Assembly: GCA_947501445.1 (NCBI GenBank)
Contig: CANMVS010000008.1
Location: 62,001 to 126,000 of the forward strand
From: an uncultured Rhizobiaceae group bacterium
GTDB lineage: Bacteria; Pseudomonadota; Alphaproteobacteria; Rhizobiales; Rhizobiaceae
Reading direction: 5' to 3'
Length of the DNA stretch: 64,000 nucleotides
Shown: in pieces, positions 17,140 through 27,896 of the stretch
How positions within the stretch are numbered: the stretch's first letter is position 1
How the letters are laid out: every line of letters starts with the position of its first letter
Notes under the pieces: model-generated
Told to the model about the DNA's origin: nothing
Databases searched by the model: none
What the model saw: the letters and a program-made list of their open reading frames with translations, nothing else
Position numbers and translations under genes: made by a program

Positions 17140-20100
17140 ATGAATGCCCTTGTTTCGACCGTAGAGCCGCAATTTAACGCTCCCTATGCGCAGGATGACG
17201 ACCGGCTGATCGCAGAATTTGCCAGCCTGTTGCGACTTGGGACACAGCAGGATGCGCGCATTGATCGTGATGCAACGCATTTTATAGAGGCAATTCGCGC
17301 CAGCTCCGGTTCGATTGGCGGCGTTGATGATTTCCTGCGCGAATATGGATTGTCCACGCCGGAGGGTTTGGCAATGATGGTCCTTGCCGAAGCATTGTTG
17401 CGGGTTCCCGATGCCGGTACGCAGGACCAACTCATCGAGGATAAACTGCGAGAGGGCAACTGGAGTACACAGGAAGCCCATGGCGACACATGGTTTGTCG
17501 CGGCCTCCGCCTGGGCACTGGGAATGACAGCGCGAGTGATCCGTCCGGGTGAAACGCCGGAATCTGTCCTGCAGGGCGTGATCCGACGCCTTGGATTGCC
17601 AACCGTACGCACAGCAACCAAACAGGCCATGCGGTTTCTCGGGCACCATTTTGTCTTGGGTGAAAATATCACCGATGCACTGAACCGGGCTGCCAAAAAT
17701 GAAGCGCGCGGTTACCGCCATTCTTTTGACATGCTGGGTGAGGGTGCACGAACGGCTGCCGATGCAAAACGATACTGGCAATCCTACGCAGACGCGATTG
17801 ATGCTATCGGCCGTGCCCAAAAAAGCGGTCAATTGCCGGACCGCATGGGCATTTCGGTCAAATTATCCGCCCTGCACCCGCGTTATCATGCAACGCACAA
17901 GGCCCTTGTCATGCGCGAGTTGGTGCCTGACGTCCTCAAACTGGCGCAGATGGCGATGAAATTCGACCTCAATTTTACCATTGATGCTGAAGAAGCCGAC
18001 CGGTTGGAATTGTCCTTGAGTGTTATCGCTGCCGTTTTCAGCGATCCCTCACTTGTGGGATGGGACGGTTTTGGTCTGGCTGTGCAGGCCTATCAAAAGC
18101 GCGCACAAAAGGTCATTGAATATGTTGATGCGCTGTGCCTGAATCTCGGCCGCAAAATGATGGTGCGCCTGGTCAAGGGCGCCTATTGGGATACGGAGAT
18201 CAAGATCGCACAGGAACGCGGGCTTCCTGATTATCCGGTGTTTACCCGCAAGGCTGCCACCGATGTTTCCTATCTTGCCTGCGCGCGTCTGATGCTTGAT
18301 GCACGGGCACGCATATATCCGCAGTTTGCCACACATAATGCCTTGACCGTTGCCATGATACTGGAGCTTGCCGGTAATGAGCGAAGCGGGTTCGAATTCC
18401 AACGGTTGCATGGCATGGGCGAACCGCTGTACGAGCGGCTGGCCAAGGACGACAATCCTGTACCCTGCCGCATCTATGCACCGGTTGGTGGTTATCGCGA
18501 CCTGCTTGCCTATCTGGTGCGCAGATTGCTGGAAAATGGCGCAAATTCATCCTTCGTGGCCGTTGCAGGCGACGCATCGGTTCCGGTCGCGGATCTTCTG
18601 GTTCGTCCGTTGGTGCAATTGGGGTTTTCCAGGGGAGACAGCGCGCGCCACAATGATATTCCGATGCCCTGCGACATCTACGCGGATCGGCGCAACAGTG
18701 CGGGGCTGGAGTTTGGCTGCAATCAGGATTTAATGACGCTGACCACGGGCATGGAAGCGGCATTCTCGCCGGTTGAAGCCCATCCCCTGATACCCGGCGT
18801 CACCAGTTTTGATGGCAGCGCAGATCTTTACGCGCCCTCCAATACCAACCGGCTTGTGGGCTCCATTGCAGCCACACAGTCCGATACCCTGGAACGCGCC
18901 GTTGCCAGCGCACGTAACGGGTTCAAAAAATGGTCCCGCACGCCGGCAGCACAGCGTGCCGCCATTTTGCGCAAGGCCGGTGACCGGCTTGAGGAGAACC
19001 GGGACCGCTTCATGGCTATGCTGGCGAACGAAGCCGGCAAAACACTGGATGACGGATTGTCTGAAATTCGTGAGGCCGTTGATTTTTGCCGATACTATGC
19101 CGGTCAGTCTGAAAATCAGTTTGGTCAGGCAACTTTGATGCCAGGGCCGACGGGTGAAGAAAACCGCTATGGCTGGCGTGGCCGCGGGGTCTTCGTGTGT
19201 ATCAGTCCGTGGAATTTTCCATTGGCAATTTTCCTGGGGCAGGTAACCGCAGCACTGGCGGCAGGAAATGCTGTCATTGCCAAACCTGCCGGCCAAACAC
19301 CGCTTGTTGCCTTTGAGGCTGTCAAGCTTCTTCACGCCTGTGGCATTCCGGGCGATGCTTTGGTTTTTCTGCCGGGTGGGGGTGAAATCGGCGCGCAATT
19401 GGTCGCTCATCCGGGGATCAGCGGTGTGGCATTTACCGGTTCTACGCGCACGGCACGGGCGATCAACCGGTCGTTGGCGTCCAAGGATGGCCCCATCGTG
19501 CCGCTCATTGCTGAAACGGGTGGACTGAATGCGATGATCGTCGATGCAACTGCCTTGCCTGAGCAGGTGGCAGATGACGTTGTCATGTCGGCTTTCCGAT
19601 CCGCCGGCCAAAGGTGTTCCGCGCTGCGATTGTTGTTTGTTCAGTCAGATGTTGCGGATCGGATGCTGGCGATGATTGAAGGTGCAGCACGCGAATTGCA
19701 CCTTGGTCAGCCGCACCTGCCGGATACCGACATCGGGCCTATCATCGACGATAATCAACGGGCGATGCTTGCGGTTCATATTGAGAAAATGCGGCAAACG
19801 CAGAGTATTCTTTATGCCGGCAACGCGCCGGCTGGTGGTACATTCTTTGCGCCGCATATTGTTGAACTGGATAGGGCTTCGGCATTGACGGAGGAAGTTT
19901 TTGGGCCAATCCTGCATGTGGTGCGATGGAAGGCGGGTACGCTTGATGCGGTTATGGATGACATTGCGGCATCGGGTTACGGATTGACGCTTGGTGTTCA
20001 CACCCGCATTGAAGAACGTGTTGCCAAAGTGATTGACAGGCTTGATGCGGGCAATATCTACGTTAACCGCAATACGATCGGTGCTGTTGTGGGAACACAG

Positions 20101-20262
20101 CCGTTTGGCGGTTCGGGCCTTTCCGGCACCGGCTTCAAGGCCGGTGGACCCCATTACCTCAGCAGGTTTGCACAGGAGCAGGTGGTTTCCATCAATACCG
20201 CGGCGGCAGGTGGCAATGCCAGTCTTTTGGCAATTGAGGATGAAGGATCCAAAGGTCCGTGA
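17140..20262 (+). CDS. putA: Bifunctional proline dehydrogenase / L-glutamate-gamma-semialdehyde dehydrogenase
   Basis: A 1,040-residue PutA that oxidises proline to P5C (FAD-dependent) and then to glutamate (NAD-dependent), with substrate channelling between the two sites. The start is the ATG at 17140, with GGAG 7 bp upstream. An upstream extension to 17056 lacks a ribosome site. The PRODH barrel (about residues 120-430) shows RLVKGAYWDTEIK and FEFQRLHGMGEPLYE. The ALDH domain (about 560-1000) shows SPWNFPLAIF, AETGGLNAMIV and the catalytic Cys826 in GQRCSALR. There is no N-terminal ribbon-helix-helix domain, so unlike E. coli PutA it does not repress itself. This fits the divergent Lrp-type regulator. 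The length matches the short PutA class of rhizobia. Confidence 0.97.
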   Translation: MNALVSTVEPQFNAPYAQDDDRLIAEFASLLRLGTQQDARIDRDATHFIEAIRASSGSIGGVDDFLREYGLSTPEGLAMMVLAEALLRVPDAGTQDQLIEDKLREGNWSTQEAHGDTWFVAASAWALGMTARVIRPGETPESVLQGVIRRLGLPTVRTATKQAMRFLGHHFVLGENITDALNRAAKNEARGYRHSFDMLGEGARTAADAKRYWQSYADAIDAIGRAQKSGQLPDRMGISVKLSALHPRYHATHKALVMRELVPDVLKLAQMAMKFDLNFTIDAEEADRLELSLSVIAAVFSDPSLVGWDGFGLAVQAYQKRAQKVIEYVDALCLNLGRKMMVRLVKGAYWDTEIKIAQERGLPDYPVFTRKAATDVSYLACARLMLDARARIYPQFATHNALTVAMILELAGNERSGFEFQRLHGMGEPLYERLAKDDNPVPCRIYAPVGGYRDLLAYLVRRLLENGANSSFVAVAGDASVPVADLLVRPLVQLGFSRGDSARHNDIPMPCDIYADRRNSAGLEFGCNQDLMTLTTGMEAAFSPVEAHPLIPGVTSFDGSADLYAPSNTNRLVGSIAATQSDTLERAVASARNGFKKWSRTPAAQRAAILRKAGDRLEENRDRFMAMLANEAGKTLDDGLSEIREAVDFCRYYAGQSENQFGQATLMPGPTGEENRYGWRGRGVFVCISPWNFPLAIFLGQVTAALAAGNAVIAKPAGQTPLVAFEAVKLLHACGIPGDALVFLPGGGEIGAQLVAHPGISGVAFTGSTRTARAINRSLASKDGPIVPLIAETGGLNAMIVDATALPEQVADDVVMSAFRSAGQRCSALRLLFVQSDVADRMLAMIEGAARELHLGQPHLPDTDIGPIIDDNQRAMLAVHIEKMRQTQSILYAGNAPAGGTFFAPHIVELDRASALTEEVFGPILHVVRWKAGTLDAVMDDIAASGYGLTLGVHTRIEERVAKVIDRLDAGNIYVNRNTIGAVVGTQPFGGSGLSGTGFKAGGPHYLSRFAQEQVVSINTAAAGGNASLLAIEDEGSKGP

Positions 20263-20286
20263 AAAAAGTGTTGAAATTTTCACGGA
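20256..20286 (+). terminator. Hairpin across the putA stop codon
   Basis: TCCGTGAAAA (20256-20265) pairs perfectly with TTTTCACGGA (20277-20286) around an 11-nt loop. The TGA stop of putA lies inside the left arm. No T-run follows, so it may stabilise the 3' end rather than terminate by the intrinsic mechanism. Confidence 0.4.
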
Positions 20287-20463
20287 ACCTGTAATTATTG
20301 CCGCGAACAACCGGCGCATCCAGCCAAACCGCCCTTCATCAGCCTCGTGTCGTATTTAACGCATTTTACGGCATATTCTGAACTGTCGGTCGACGGTCAA
20401 ATACGCTTATGTTGCCGCTGCAACAGTGGAGATTGCAGGGACGCCAGATGAGGAACTTTGAAA

Positions 20464-22143
<1,680 letters not shown>

Positions 22144-22160
22144 GACTGAAATCGGATAAG

Positions 22161-22235
22161 GCAAATGGCCTGAATTGCATTGCTTCAAGTCTGCTGCGGC
22201 AGACAAAGACAAAGCGTTGCAGACAGGCCATTTGC
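22161..22235 (+). other. 75-nt extended hairpin downstream of fhs
   Basis: GCAAATGGCCTG (22161-22172) is perfectly complementary to CAGGCCATTTGC (22224-22235). Inside it, GCATTGCTT pairs with AAGCGTTGC (8 of 9 including one G-T), then GTCTGC-TGCG-GCAGAC forms a perfect 6-bp apex with a tetraloop. Only small internal loops separate the three stems, so the whole 75 nt folds into one rod. It starts 18 bp after the fhs stop. It is followed by ATTTAATTC rather than a T-run. It could be the fhs 3' end or a processed small RNA. Confidence 0.65.
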
Positions 22236-22363
22236 ATTTAATTCTCTGCGTCCCATCAACAAACAACGATCATGCAGCCACACAAATTCGGCTGCAAATG
22301 TGGACTGCCACGCAGATTTTCCTGCTGATGGAAACTTTGTTGCCTGTGTGCGAAAGAACTGTT

Positions 22364-22382
22364 GCGCAATGGCTCATTGCGC
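22364..22382. promoter_or_regulatory. Inverted repeat upstream of the trp leader
   Basis: GCGCAAT-GGCTC-ATTGCGC, a perfect 7-bp inverted repeat with a 5-bp spacer, 15 bp before the leader-peptide ATG. It is at the right place to be an operator or to overlap the trpE(G) promoter or transcription start. No protein can be assigned. Confidence 0.3.
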
Positions 22383-22396
22383 GTTAACAAACAGGC

Positions 22397-22444
22397 ATGA
22401 ATTACGTGCACAACAACACAGTCTGGTGGCGGGCTCGCTCATAG
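22397..22444 (+). CDS. trpL: trp leader peptide with tandem Trp codons
   Basis: A 15-codon reading frame encodes MNYVHNNTVWWRARS and stops with TAG, 100 bp before the trpE(G) start. The two adjacent TGG codons are the signature of a Trp-sensing leader. It is followed by a terminator-like hairpin with a T7 run (22481-22509), as expected for ribosome-mediated attenuation. In Sinorhizobium meliloti, trpE(G) is controlled by attenuation at a leader peptide with three Trp codons, so position, codons and downstream terminator all agree. No strong Shine-Dalgarno is visible before the ATG. Confidence 0.82.
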   Translation: MNYVHNNTVWWRARS

Positions 22445-22480
22445 CGGCCGTGAACACTTGTGCGTAAAACACTTGCAATG

Positions 22481-22509
22481 CCGCTGAGGAATTTCCCGGC
22501 GGTTTTTTT
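22481..22509 (+). terminator. trpE(G) attenuator hairpin
   Basis: CCGCTGAGG (22481-22489) pairs with TTCCCGGCGG around a short loop, with one mismatch and G-T wobbles, followed directly by TTTTTTT (22503-22509). Lying 36 bp after the leader stop codon and 36 bp before trpE(G), it is the probable Trp-dependent terminator. Confidence 0.78.
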
Positions 22510-22544
22510 GTGCCGGGACTTCAGAACTTTGAGGATCGGATATC

Positions 22545-24725
22545 ATGACTTCTGCAACGACACAGTCATCAGAGATTTTTACAACCCGCGGCGGCGTTGA
22601 GATAACGCGCAGTCGGGTTGATACCCCCTATGCTGAAGCCATCAATAATTATGTTGATGCATTGGACAGTCGCCGTGGTGCGGTATTTTCATCCAACTAT
22701 GAATATCCGGGTCGCTACACCCGCTGGGATACGGCCATTGTCGATCCGCCACTGTCAATCAGCGCCAATGGCCGTGACATGCGTCTTGAGGCCCATAATG
22801 AGCGTGGTGAAGCGCTGCTTGCCATCATTGAGCGCCGCCTCGGGCGATTGAGCGAGGCAAAAATCGGAACCCAAAGCCGCCTGCACCTGGAGCTGCGTGT
22901 CGATCTGCCGGTGCGAAATTTCACCGAAGAGGAGCGATCGCGGGTACCGACTGTATTTACGGTTTTGCGGGCAATCACGGATCTGTTTCACACGGATAAT
23001 GACAGCAATCTTGGCCTGTATGGCGCGTTTGGCTACGATCTGGCTTTCCAGTTCGACAGCATTGCACAACATATGGACAGGCCCGATGACCAGCGCGATC
23101 TGGTGCTCTTTCTGCCGGATGAAATTCTTGTCGTTGACCATTATTCTGCCAAGGCCTGGGTGGAGCGCTATGATTTCTCACGTCGCGGCAATTCCACCCA
23201 TGGAAAGTCGCGTAGCTGTGAGGCCGTTGCCTTCACACCGTCGCCTGACGCGCCACCCCGATCAGATCACCGGCCCGGTGAATATGCCAATCTCGTGCGC
23301 AGGGCCAAGGAGAGTTTCAAACGTGGTGACCTGTTTGAAGTTGTACCCGGGCAGATGTTCATGGAGCAGTGCAATGGCCAGCCATCCGCCATTGCCCGCA
23401 GACTGAAGGAAACAAACCCTTCGCCCTATTCGTTTTTCATCAATCTGGGTGAGGGCGAATATCTTATCGGTGCGTCGCCGGAGATGTTTGTGCGAGTGAA
23501 TGGGCGCCGGGTCGAAACCTGTCCCATTTCAGGCACCATCAAACGCGGTGAAGATGCCATTTCGGATTCCGAACAGATCTTGAAACTGCTGAATTCGAAA
23601 AAAGATGAATCCGAACTGACCATGTGCTCGGACGTTGATCGCAATGACAAGAGCAGGGTTTGTGTACCCGGATCGGTGCGGGTGATTGGCCGCCGTCAGA
23701 TCGAAATGTATTCGCGGCTGATTCACACTGTTGATCATATTGAAGGACGGTTGCGCGATGGCATGGATGCCTTTGATGCTTTTTTAAGTCATGCCTGGGC
23801 TGTGACAGTGACAGGCGCACCAAAACTGTGGGCAATGCGTTTCATTGAGGAAAACGAAAAGAGCCCGCGCGCCTGGTACGGCGGCGCGATTGGCATGGTC
23901 AATTTCAATGGCGATATGAATACCGGCCTTACACTGCGTACAATCCGTATCAAGGATGGGGTTGCGCAGGTGCGGGCAGGGGCAACGCTGTTGTTTGACT
24001 CCATACCAGAGGAAGAAGAAGCCGAAACCGAGTTGAAAGCCTCTGCGATGCTTGCAGCGATTCGCGAGGCAGGGCGCAGCAATGATTCAACCGCCGGACG
24101 TGATGCAGCCAATGTGGGCACCGGCGTCAACATCCTGCTTGTTGATCATGAGGATTCCTTTGTTCACACACTGGCCAATTATTTTCGGCAGACCGGTGCT
24201 CATGTGACGACAGTCCGGGCACCGATTTCCGACACATTGCTCGATGAACTTGATCCGGGTCTTGTTGTCCTGTCACCGGGACCTGGCAAACCAAAAGACT
24301 TTGACTGCAAATCTACAATCAAAAAAATACGGGCCCGGTCGCTGCCACTGTTTGGCGTATGTCTTGGCCTGCAGGCCATCACGGAAGCCTATGGCGGCGA
24401 ATTGCGCACGCTGGCCGTGCCAATGCATGGAAAACCATCCCGCATCCGGGTGGAGGAGCCTGGCATCGTGTTTTCAGGTATCGGAAAGGAAGCAACGGTT
24501 GGTCGCTATCATTCGATATTTGCCGATCCTTCGACCCTGTCCACTGATTTCATGGTCACGGCGGAAAGTGAAGATGGGACGATTATGGGCATTGAGCACC
24601 GCAATGAGCCCGTGGCGGCGGTTCAGTTTCATCCCGAATCCATCATGAGCCTTGGACAGGATGCTGGCATGCGCATGATTGAAAATGTTGTGGCGCATCT
24701 GGCGCGGCGCAGCGGCAAAAGCTGA
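22545..24725 (+). CDS. trpE(G): Fused anthranilate synthase, components I and II
   Basis: A 726-residue fusion that converts chorismate plus glutamine to anthranilate, the first step of tryptophan synthesis. The TrpE part (about residues 1-510) has [11 protein letters not shown], the catalytic [11 protein letters not shown] block and [11 protein letters not shown]. The TrpG amidotransferase (about 525-722) begins [21 protein letters not shown], has the nucleophile Cys606 in [10 protein letters not shown] and the His-Glu pair in [10 protein letters not shown]. The fusion is characteristic of Hyphomicrobiales and a few other groups. Expression is likely controlled by the upstream leader peptide and attenuator. 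There are no other trp genes nearby. Confidence 0.97.
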   Translation: MTSATTQSSEIFTTRGGVEITRSRVDTPYAEAINNYVDALDSRRGAVFSSNYEYPGRYTRWDTAIVDPPLSISANGRDMRLEAHNERGEALLAIIERRLGRLSEAKIGTQSRLHLELRVDLPVRNFTEEERSRVPTVFTVLRAITDLFHTDNDSNLGLYGAFGYDLAFQFDSIAQHMDRPDDQRDLVLFLPDEILVVDHYSAKAWVERYDFSRRGNSTHGKSRSCEAVAFTPSPDAPPRSDHRPGEYANLVRRAKESFKRGDLFEVVPGQMFMEQCNGQPSAIARRLKETNPSPYSFFINLGEGEYLIGASPEMFVRVNGRRVETCPISGTIKRGEDAISDSEQILKLLNSKKDESELTMCSDVDRNDKSRVCVPGSVRVIGRRQIEMYSRLIHTVDHIEGRLRDGMDAFDAFLSHAWAVTVTGAPKLWAMRFIEENEKSPRAWYGGAIGMVNFNGDMNTGLTLRTIRIKDGVAQVRAGATLLFDSIPEEEEAETELKASAMLAAIREAGRSNDSTAGRDAANVGTGVNILLVDHEDSFVHTLANYFRQTGAHVTTVRAPISDTLLDELDPGLVVLSPGPGKPKDFDCKSTIKKIRARSLPLFGVCLGLQAITEAYGGELRTLAVPMHGKPSRIRVEEPGIVFSGIGKEATVGRYHSIFADPSTLSTDFMVTAESEDGTIMGIEHRNEPVAAVQFHPESIMSLGQDAGMRMIENVVAHLARRSGKS

Positions 24726-24848
24726 GGACAAATTTAGCACGCAGGCAATCGTATGTGGATGTGCGGTTGCCTGCTGCAGATCAGATTATGGTTCCTTTGG
24801 TATAATTGGCAGTTGCTGTCTGTAAAACTCCCCGTTATAACAACGCCC

Positions 24849-24974
24849 ATGTCTGGAATTGCGAAGAACATGATTGGTTCAAGGTACAACATTGGTGTTA
24901 TTGCACCGGTGACCAATTTACGTGCGCTATCCAACCTCCTTCTTGGTCTAGTCGGCGATCGTCGGGCTCGATAA
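24849..24974 (+). CDS. Candidate Leu-rich leader peptide upstream of leuA
   Basis: A 41-codon frame (or 34 codons from the ATG at 24870) ends LSNLLLGLVGDRRAR. Five Leu codons fall within eight positions, and they are CTA, CTC, CTT, CTT and CTA rather than the CTG that dominates the neighbouring genes. The stop is about 110 bp before leuA and immediately precedes a possible stem (24974-25016). This matches what a leucine-sensing attenuation leader should look like. No good Shine-Dalgarno is visible, so the start is uncertain. Confidence 0.5.
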   Translation: MSGIAKNMIGSRYNIGVIAPVTNLRALSNLLLGLVGDRRAR

Positions 24975-25016
24975 AGGAGCGTCTGGCGGTCGATACGCTG
25001 ATGGCGCAAGCTCCTT
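24974..25016 (+). terminator. Possible attenuator stem before leuA
   Basis: AAGGAGC (24974-24980) pairs with GCTCCTT (25010-25016), followed by CTTTAACC. Alternative pairings inside (GCGT with ACGC) would compete with it. The T-run is weak, so this could be a structural switch rather than a strong terminator. Confidence 0.35.
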
Positions 25017-25087
25017 CTTTAACCAGAAACAATTCCCGGATGCATTGTCCCACCTGAAGAGTACGGGTCGGCAGCGCTCCAAGACGA

Positions 25088-26812
25088 ATGAGACATAATA
25101 TGACTGTGATATCGGCTGACGCTAACAAACAATCTGCAGGCATGGCCCATGCGGTTCACAAATATCCACCTTATCCCTTGATGGGGCTCGAAGATCGCAC
25201 CTGGCCGTCAAAACGCATTGAGAAGGCGCCCATCTGGTGTTCTGTTGACCTGCGCGACGGCAATCAGGCGCTGGTCAATCCAATGGGACATGACCGCAAG
25301 CTGCGCATGTTCGATCTGCTGGTGGCAATGGGTTTCAAGGAAATCGAGATTGGGTTTCCGTCCGCATCGCAAACGGATTTTGATTTTACCCGCTGGTGTG
25401 TTGAAGAGCGCGACCTGTCAAAGGACATTTCACTGCAGGCATTGGTGCAATGTCGCCCCGAGCTGATCGAACGTACCTTCGAATCGCTGCGCGGCGCCCA
25501 CCGCCCGATTATCCATTTTTACAATTCAACCAGTGAGCTTCAGCGCCGTGTTGTCTTTGCCAAAGATGTGGCTGGCATAAAGCAAATTGCTGTTGATGCT
25601 GCCAAATTGATTATGGATACCGCAGCCAAGGATGGCGGTGACTACCGGTTCCAGTATTCGCCGGAAAGTTTTACCGGAACAGAACTGGAAGTGGCGCTGG
25701 AAATCTGCAATGCGGTGGCGGAAGTCGTTCAACCGACTGCAGACAACAAGCTGATCGTCAACCTGCCGTCGACGGTCGAAATGTCGACACCCAACATCTA
25801 CGCGGACCAGATCGAGTGGATGTGTCGGCAATTGGACAATAGAGACAATCTGGTCATATCGCTGCATCCCCACAATGACCGTGGGACTGGCATCGCGGCA
25901 ACCGAACTTGGCCTGATGGCCGGTGCCGACCGGGTCGAGGGTACATTGTTCGGCAATGGTGAGCGTACCGGCAATGTGGATGTGGTGACTTTGGCATTGA
26001 ACATGTTCACGCAGGGTGTCGATCCGCAGTTGGATTGCACCGACATAGAACGCATCAAGGGCGTCTATGAATATTCCAACCAGATGTCGATATCAGAACG
26101 CCATCCTTATGTTGGCGAACTGGTCTACACGGCATTTTCAGGTTCCCATCAGGATGCCATCAACAAAGGCATGAAGGCGATCAAAACGGCCAATACACAA
26201 ACCTGGGAAGTGCCTTACCTGCCGATTGATCCGCAGGATGTCGGCCGCAGCTATGAGGCAATCATTCGCATCAACTCGCAGTCAGGCAAAGGCGGCATCG
26301 CCTATGTTCTCAGCGCCGACTACGGATTGAATCTGCCGCGTGGCCTGCAGATTGAATTTCAGGGTGATGTTCAGCGCATAACCGAGGAACGGGGCAAGGA
26401 ACTGCCATCGAAGGATATTCATGCACGCTTCCTTGAACGCTATATTGATCAGCCGGGCGCGCGGTTTGGCTATGTCGATCATCACACATACCCTTCCGTT
26501 GAGCAAAAGGGTATGCGTGAGATAGAAGCTGTCATTTCCGATGGTGGCCAAGAGGTTAATATAAGCGGACAGGGCACCGGGCCCATTGATGGGTTCGTCC
26601 ATGCCCTGTCAAAACATATTGGCATTGAAATTATTGTTGCAGACTACTCGGAACATTCGATGCAACACGGCGCCAATGCTGCGGCAATCAGCTACGTTGA
26701 AATTGAGCACCCGGGCGGAAAACTCTTTGGTGCGGGTATCAGTACCAACATTGTCGCAGCTTCCCTGGAAGCTGTCGTTTCAGCCGTAAACCGATTGCTT
26801 GAAAGCAAATAG
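25088..26812 (+). CDS. leuA: 2-isopropylmalate synthase
   Basis: A 574-residue enzyme condensing acetyl-CoA with 2-ketoisovalerate, the first committed step of leucine synthesis. The catalytic barrel carries APIWCSVDLRDGNQ near the N-terminus and the metal-binding SLHPHNDRGTG motif. The C-terminal roughly 130 residues (after ERYIDQPGARFGYVDHHTYP) form the LeuA allosteric domain, where leucine binds. The length and the N-terminal extension place it with the longer LeuA class (about 560-600 residues, as in Mycobacterium and yeast). The start could be the ATG at 25088 or that at 25100; neither has a strong ribosome site. A Leu-rich leader reading frame lies upstream. Confidence 0.95.
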   Translation: MRHNMTVISADANKQSAGMAHAVHKYPPYPLMGLEDRTWPSKRIEKAPIWCSVDLRDGNQALVNPMGHDRKLRMFDLLVAMGFKEIEIGFPSASQTDFDFTRWCVEERDLSKDISLQALVQCRPELIERTFESLRGAHRPIIHFYNSTSELQRRVVFAKDVAGIKQIAVDAAKLIMDTAAKDGGDYRFQYSPESFTGTELEVALEICNAVAEVVQPTADNKLIVNLPSTVEMSTPNIYADQIEWMCRQLDNRDNLVISLHPHNDRGTGIAATELGLMAGADRVEGTLFGNGERTGNVDVVTLALNMFTQGVDPQLDCTDIERIKGVYEYSNQMSISERHPYVGELVYTAFSGSHQDAINKGMKAIKTANTQTWEVPYLPIDPQDVGRSYEAIIRINSQSGKGGIAYVLSADYGLNLPRGLQIEFQGDVQRITEERGKELPSKDIHARFLERYIDQPGARFGYVDHHTYPSVEQKGMREIEAVISDGGQEVNISGQGTGPIDGFVHALSKHIGIEIIVADYSEHSMQHGANAAAISYVEIEHPGGKLFGAGISTNIVAASLEAVVSAVNRLLESK

Positions 26813-26879
26813 GCCGATTTGTCATGTGATCCAAAAGATCATTTTCCATCATTGAGGGACTCGCGACCACGTTGCGGGT

Positions 26880-26982
26880 CCAGTCCGTTTCACGTTTTGT
26901 CAAAACCGTGACAACGGTGTCGGCCTCTGGTTTTGTTGATGCATTGAGGTTTTGCCGGTTCCGTCAAAACCTGAATTGCTCT
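26880..26982 (-). repeat. RIME-like intergenic repeat, copy 2
   Basis: Inverted copy of the element at 16259. It reads CCGTTTCACGTTTTGTC at its left end and CAAAACCTGAATTGCTCT at its right end. It fills most of the 193-bp gap between leuA and the following hydrolase gene, both on the plus strand, so here it separates two transcription units that run the same way. Confidence 0.83.
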
Positions 26983-27005
26983 AGGAATTTCATAATTACC
27001 GGGAG

Positions 27006-27806
27006 ATGAGATTGAATCATTCGCAAAATGGCGCGCTTTTTACCACCACAAGCGGTTCAATCGACCAGGTGCCGATCGTATTCCTTCACGGATTTGGTGC
27101 CGGTGCCTTCGTCTGGTCTGAAATTCAGGCAGTGCTTCGTGATGAGGCAGGCTCGCTCGCCTATGATCTGCCCGGTCATGGTGGCTCATTGCATGCCGAT
27201 GGTCCGGGCGGTGCCGGTCGTATGGCAAAGGCGATTGCTGCCGATGTGAAAGGCCGCGGCATTACCCGCGCGCATTTTGTCGGACATTCCATGGGCGGTG
27301 CGGTGGCATCCTTTATAGCGCTGCGCGATCCTTCGCTCGTGGCGTCCATGACACTGCTTGCGCCCGGTGCCTATGGCCCGGAGATCAATCATCGTCTTTT
27401 GCATCGCTATGCGACGGCTTCCACCACACAGGAAATCCTACCTGTTCTGGAGAATATGTTCGGCTGGAACTTTCCTGTTCCTGATCCATTGCCCGAGCAG
27501 CTTTTGGCAGCACGTTCTGTTCCCGGTGCAAAAGAAAAACTGCTGGTGATTCTGGATGCCATCTTCGAAGAAGACCATGGCGGGATGCGACAGGGTGTCA
27601 TTGCGCGCAAGGAACTTGCAGGCCTGACCATGCCCGTCAAAGTCCTTTGGGGAACGCAGGACCGGGTGCTGCCAACACGTCAATCACACCGATTGCCGCC
27701 CGTGTTTGCAGCACATGTCTTTGAGAATACCGGGCATATGCTGATTGAAGAACGGCCCGATGATGTCATCATGCTCATTCGGCAAAATATGCGGGCGGGC
27801 GCGTAA
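27006..27806 (+). CDS. Alpha/beta-fold hydrolase
   Basis: A 266-residue single-domain hydrolase. The oxyanion region HGFGAGAFVWSE and the nucleophile elbow FVGHSMGGAVA (Ser about residue 97) are clear. An acidic residue in LWGTQDRVLP and the His in FENTGHMLIEERPDDV complete the triad. There is no signal peptide, so it is cytoplasmic. The family is broad (esterases, C-C hydrolases, E2-associated hydrolases) and the substrate cannot be predicted. GGGAG at 27001-27005 abuts the ATG at 27006. It is better spaced for a TTG at 27012, so the true start may be two codons later. Repeat copy 2 ends 23 bp upstream. Confidence 0.88.
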   Translation: MRLNHSQNGALFTTTSGSIDQVPIVFLHGFGAGAFVWSEIQAVLRDEAGSLAYDLPGHGGSLHADGPGGAGRMAKAIAADVKGRGITRAHFVGHSMGGAVASFIALRDPSLVASMTLLAPGAYGPEINHRLLHRYATASTTQEILPVLENMFGWNFPVPDPLPEQLLAARSVPGAKEKLLVILDAIFEEDHGGMRQGVIARKELAGLTMPVKVLWGTQDRVLPTRQSHRLPPVFAAHVFENTGHMLIEERPDDVIMLIRQNMRAGA

Positions 27807-27896
27807 CCGCCCAGGCATTGATTACTATTGGGCAACAGCCCACATTTGGTAGTATGTTAGTGATGAACAGGTTTCGTACCCAATTGGAGTTGGCAG

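Noticed and set aside
18730-19611. 293-codon antisense frame inside putA
   Set aside because: Entirely within the certain putA coding region, with no start signal and no family resemblance.
22175-22467. Two overlapping 70- to 95-codon frames between fhs and trpE(G)
   Set aside because: They run across the 75-nt hairpin and the Trp leader, which account for the sequence. No Shine-Dalgarno.
24734-25009. 91-codon minus-strand frame between trpE(G) and leuA
   Set aside because: No ribosome site; the same DNA is better explained by a plus-strand leader peptide and attenuator stem.
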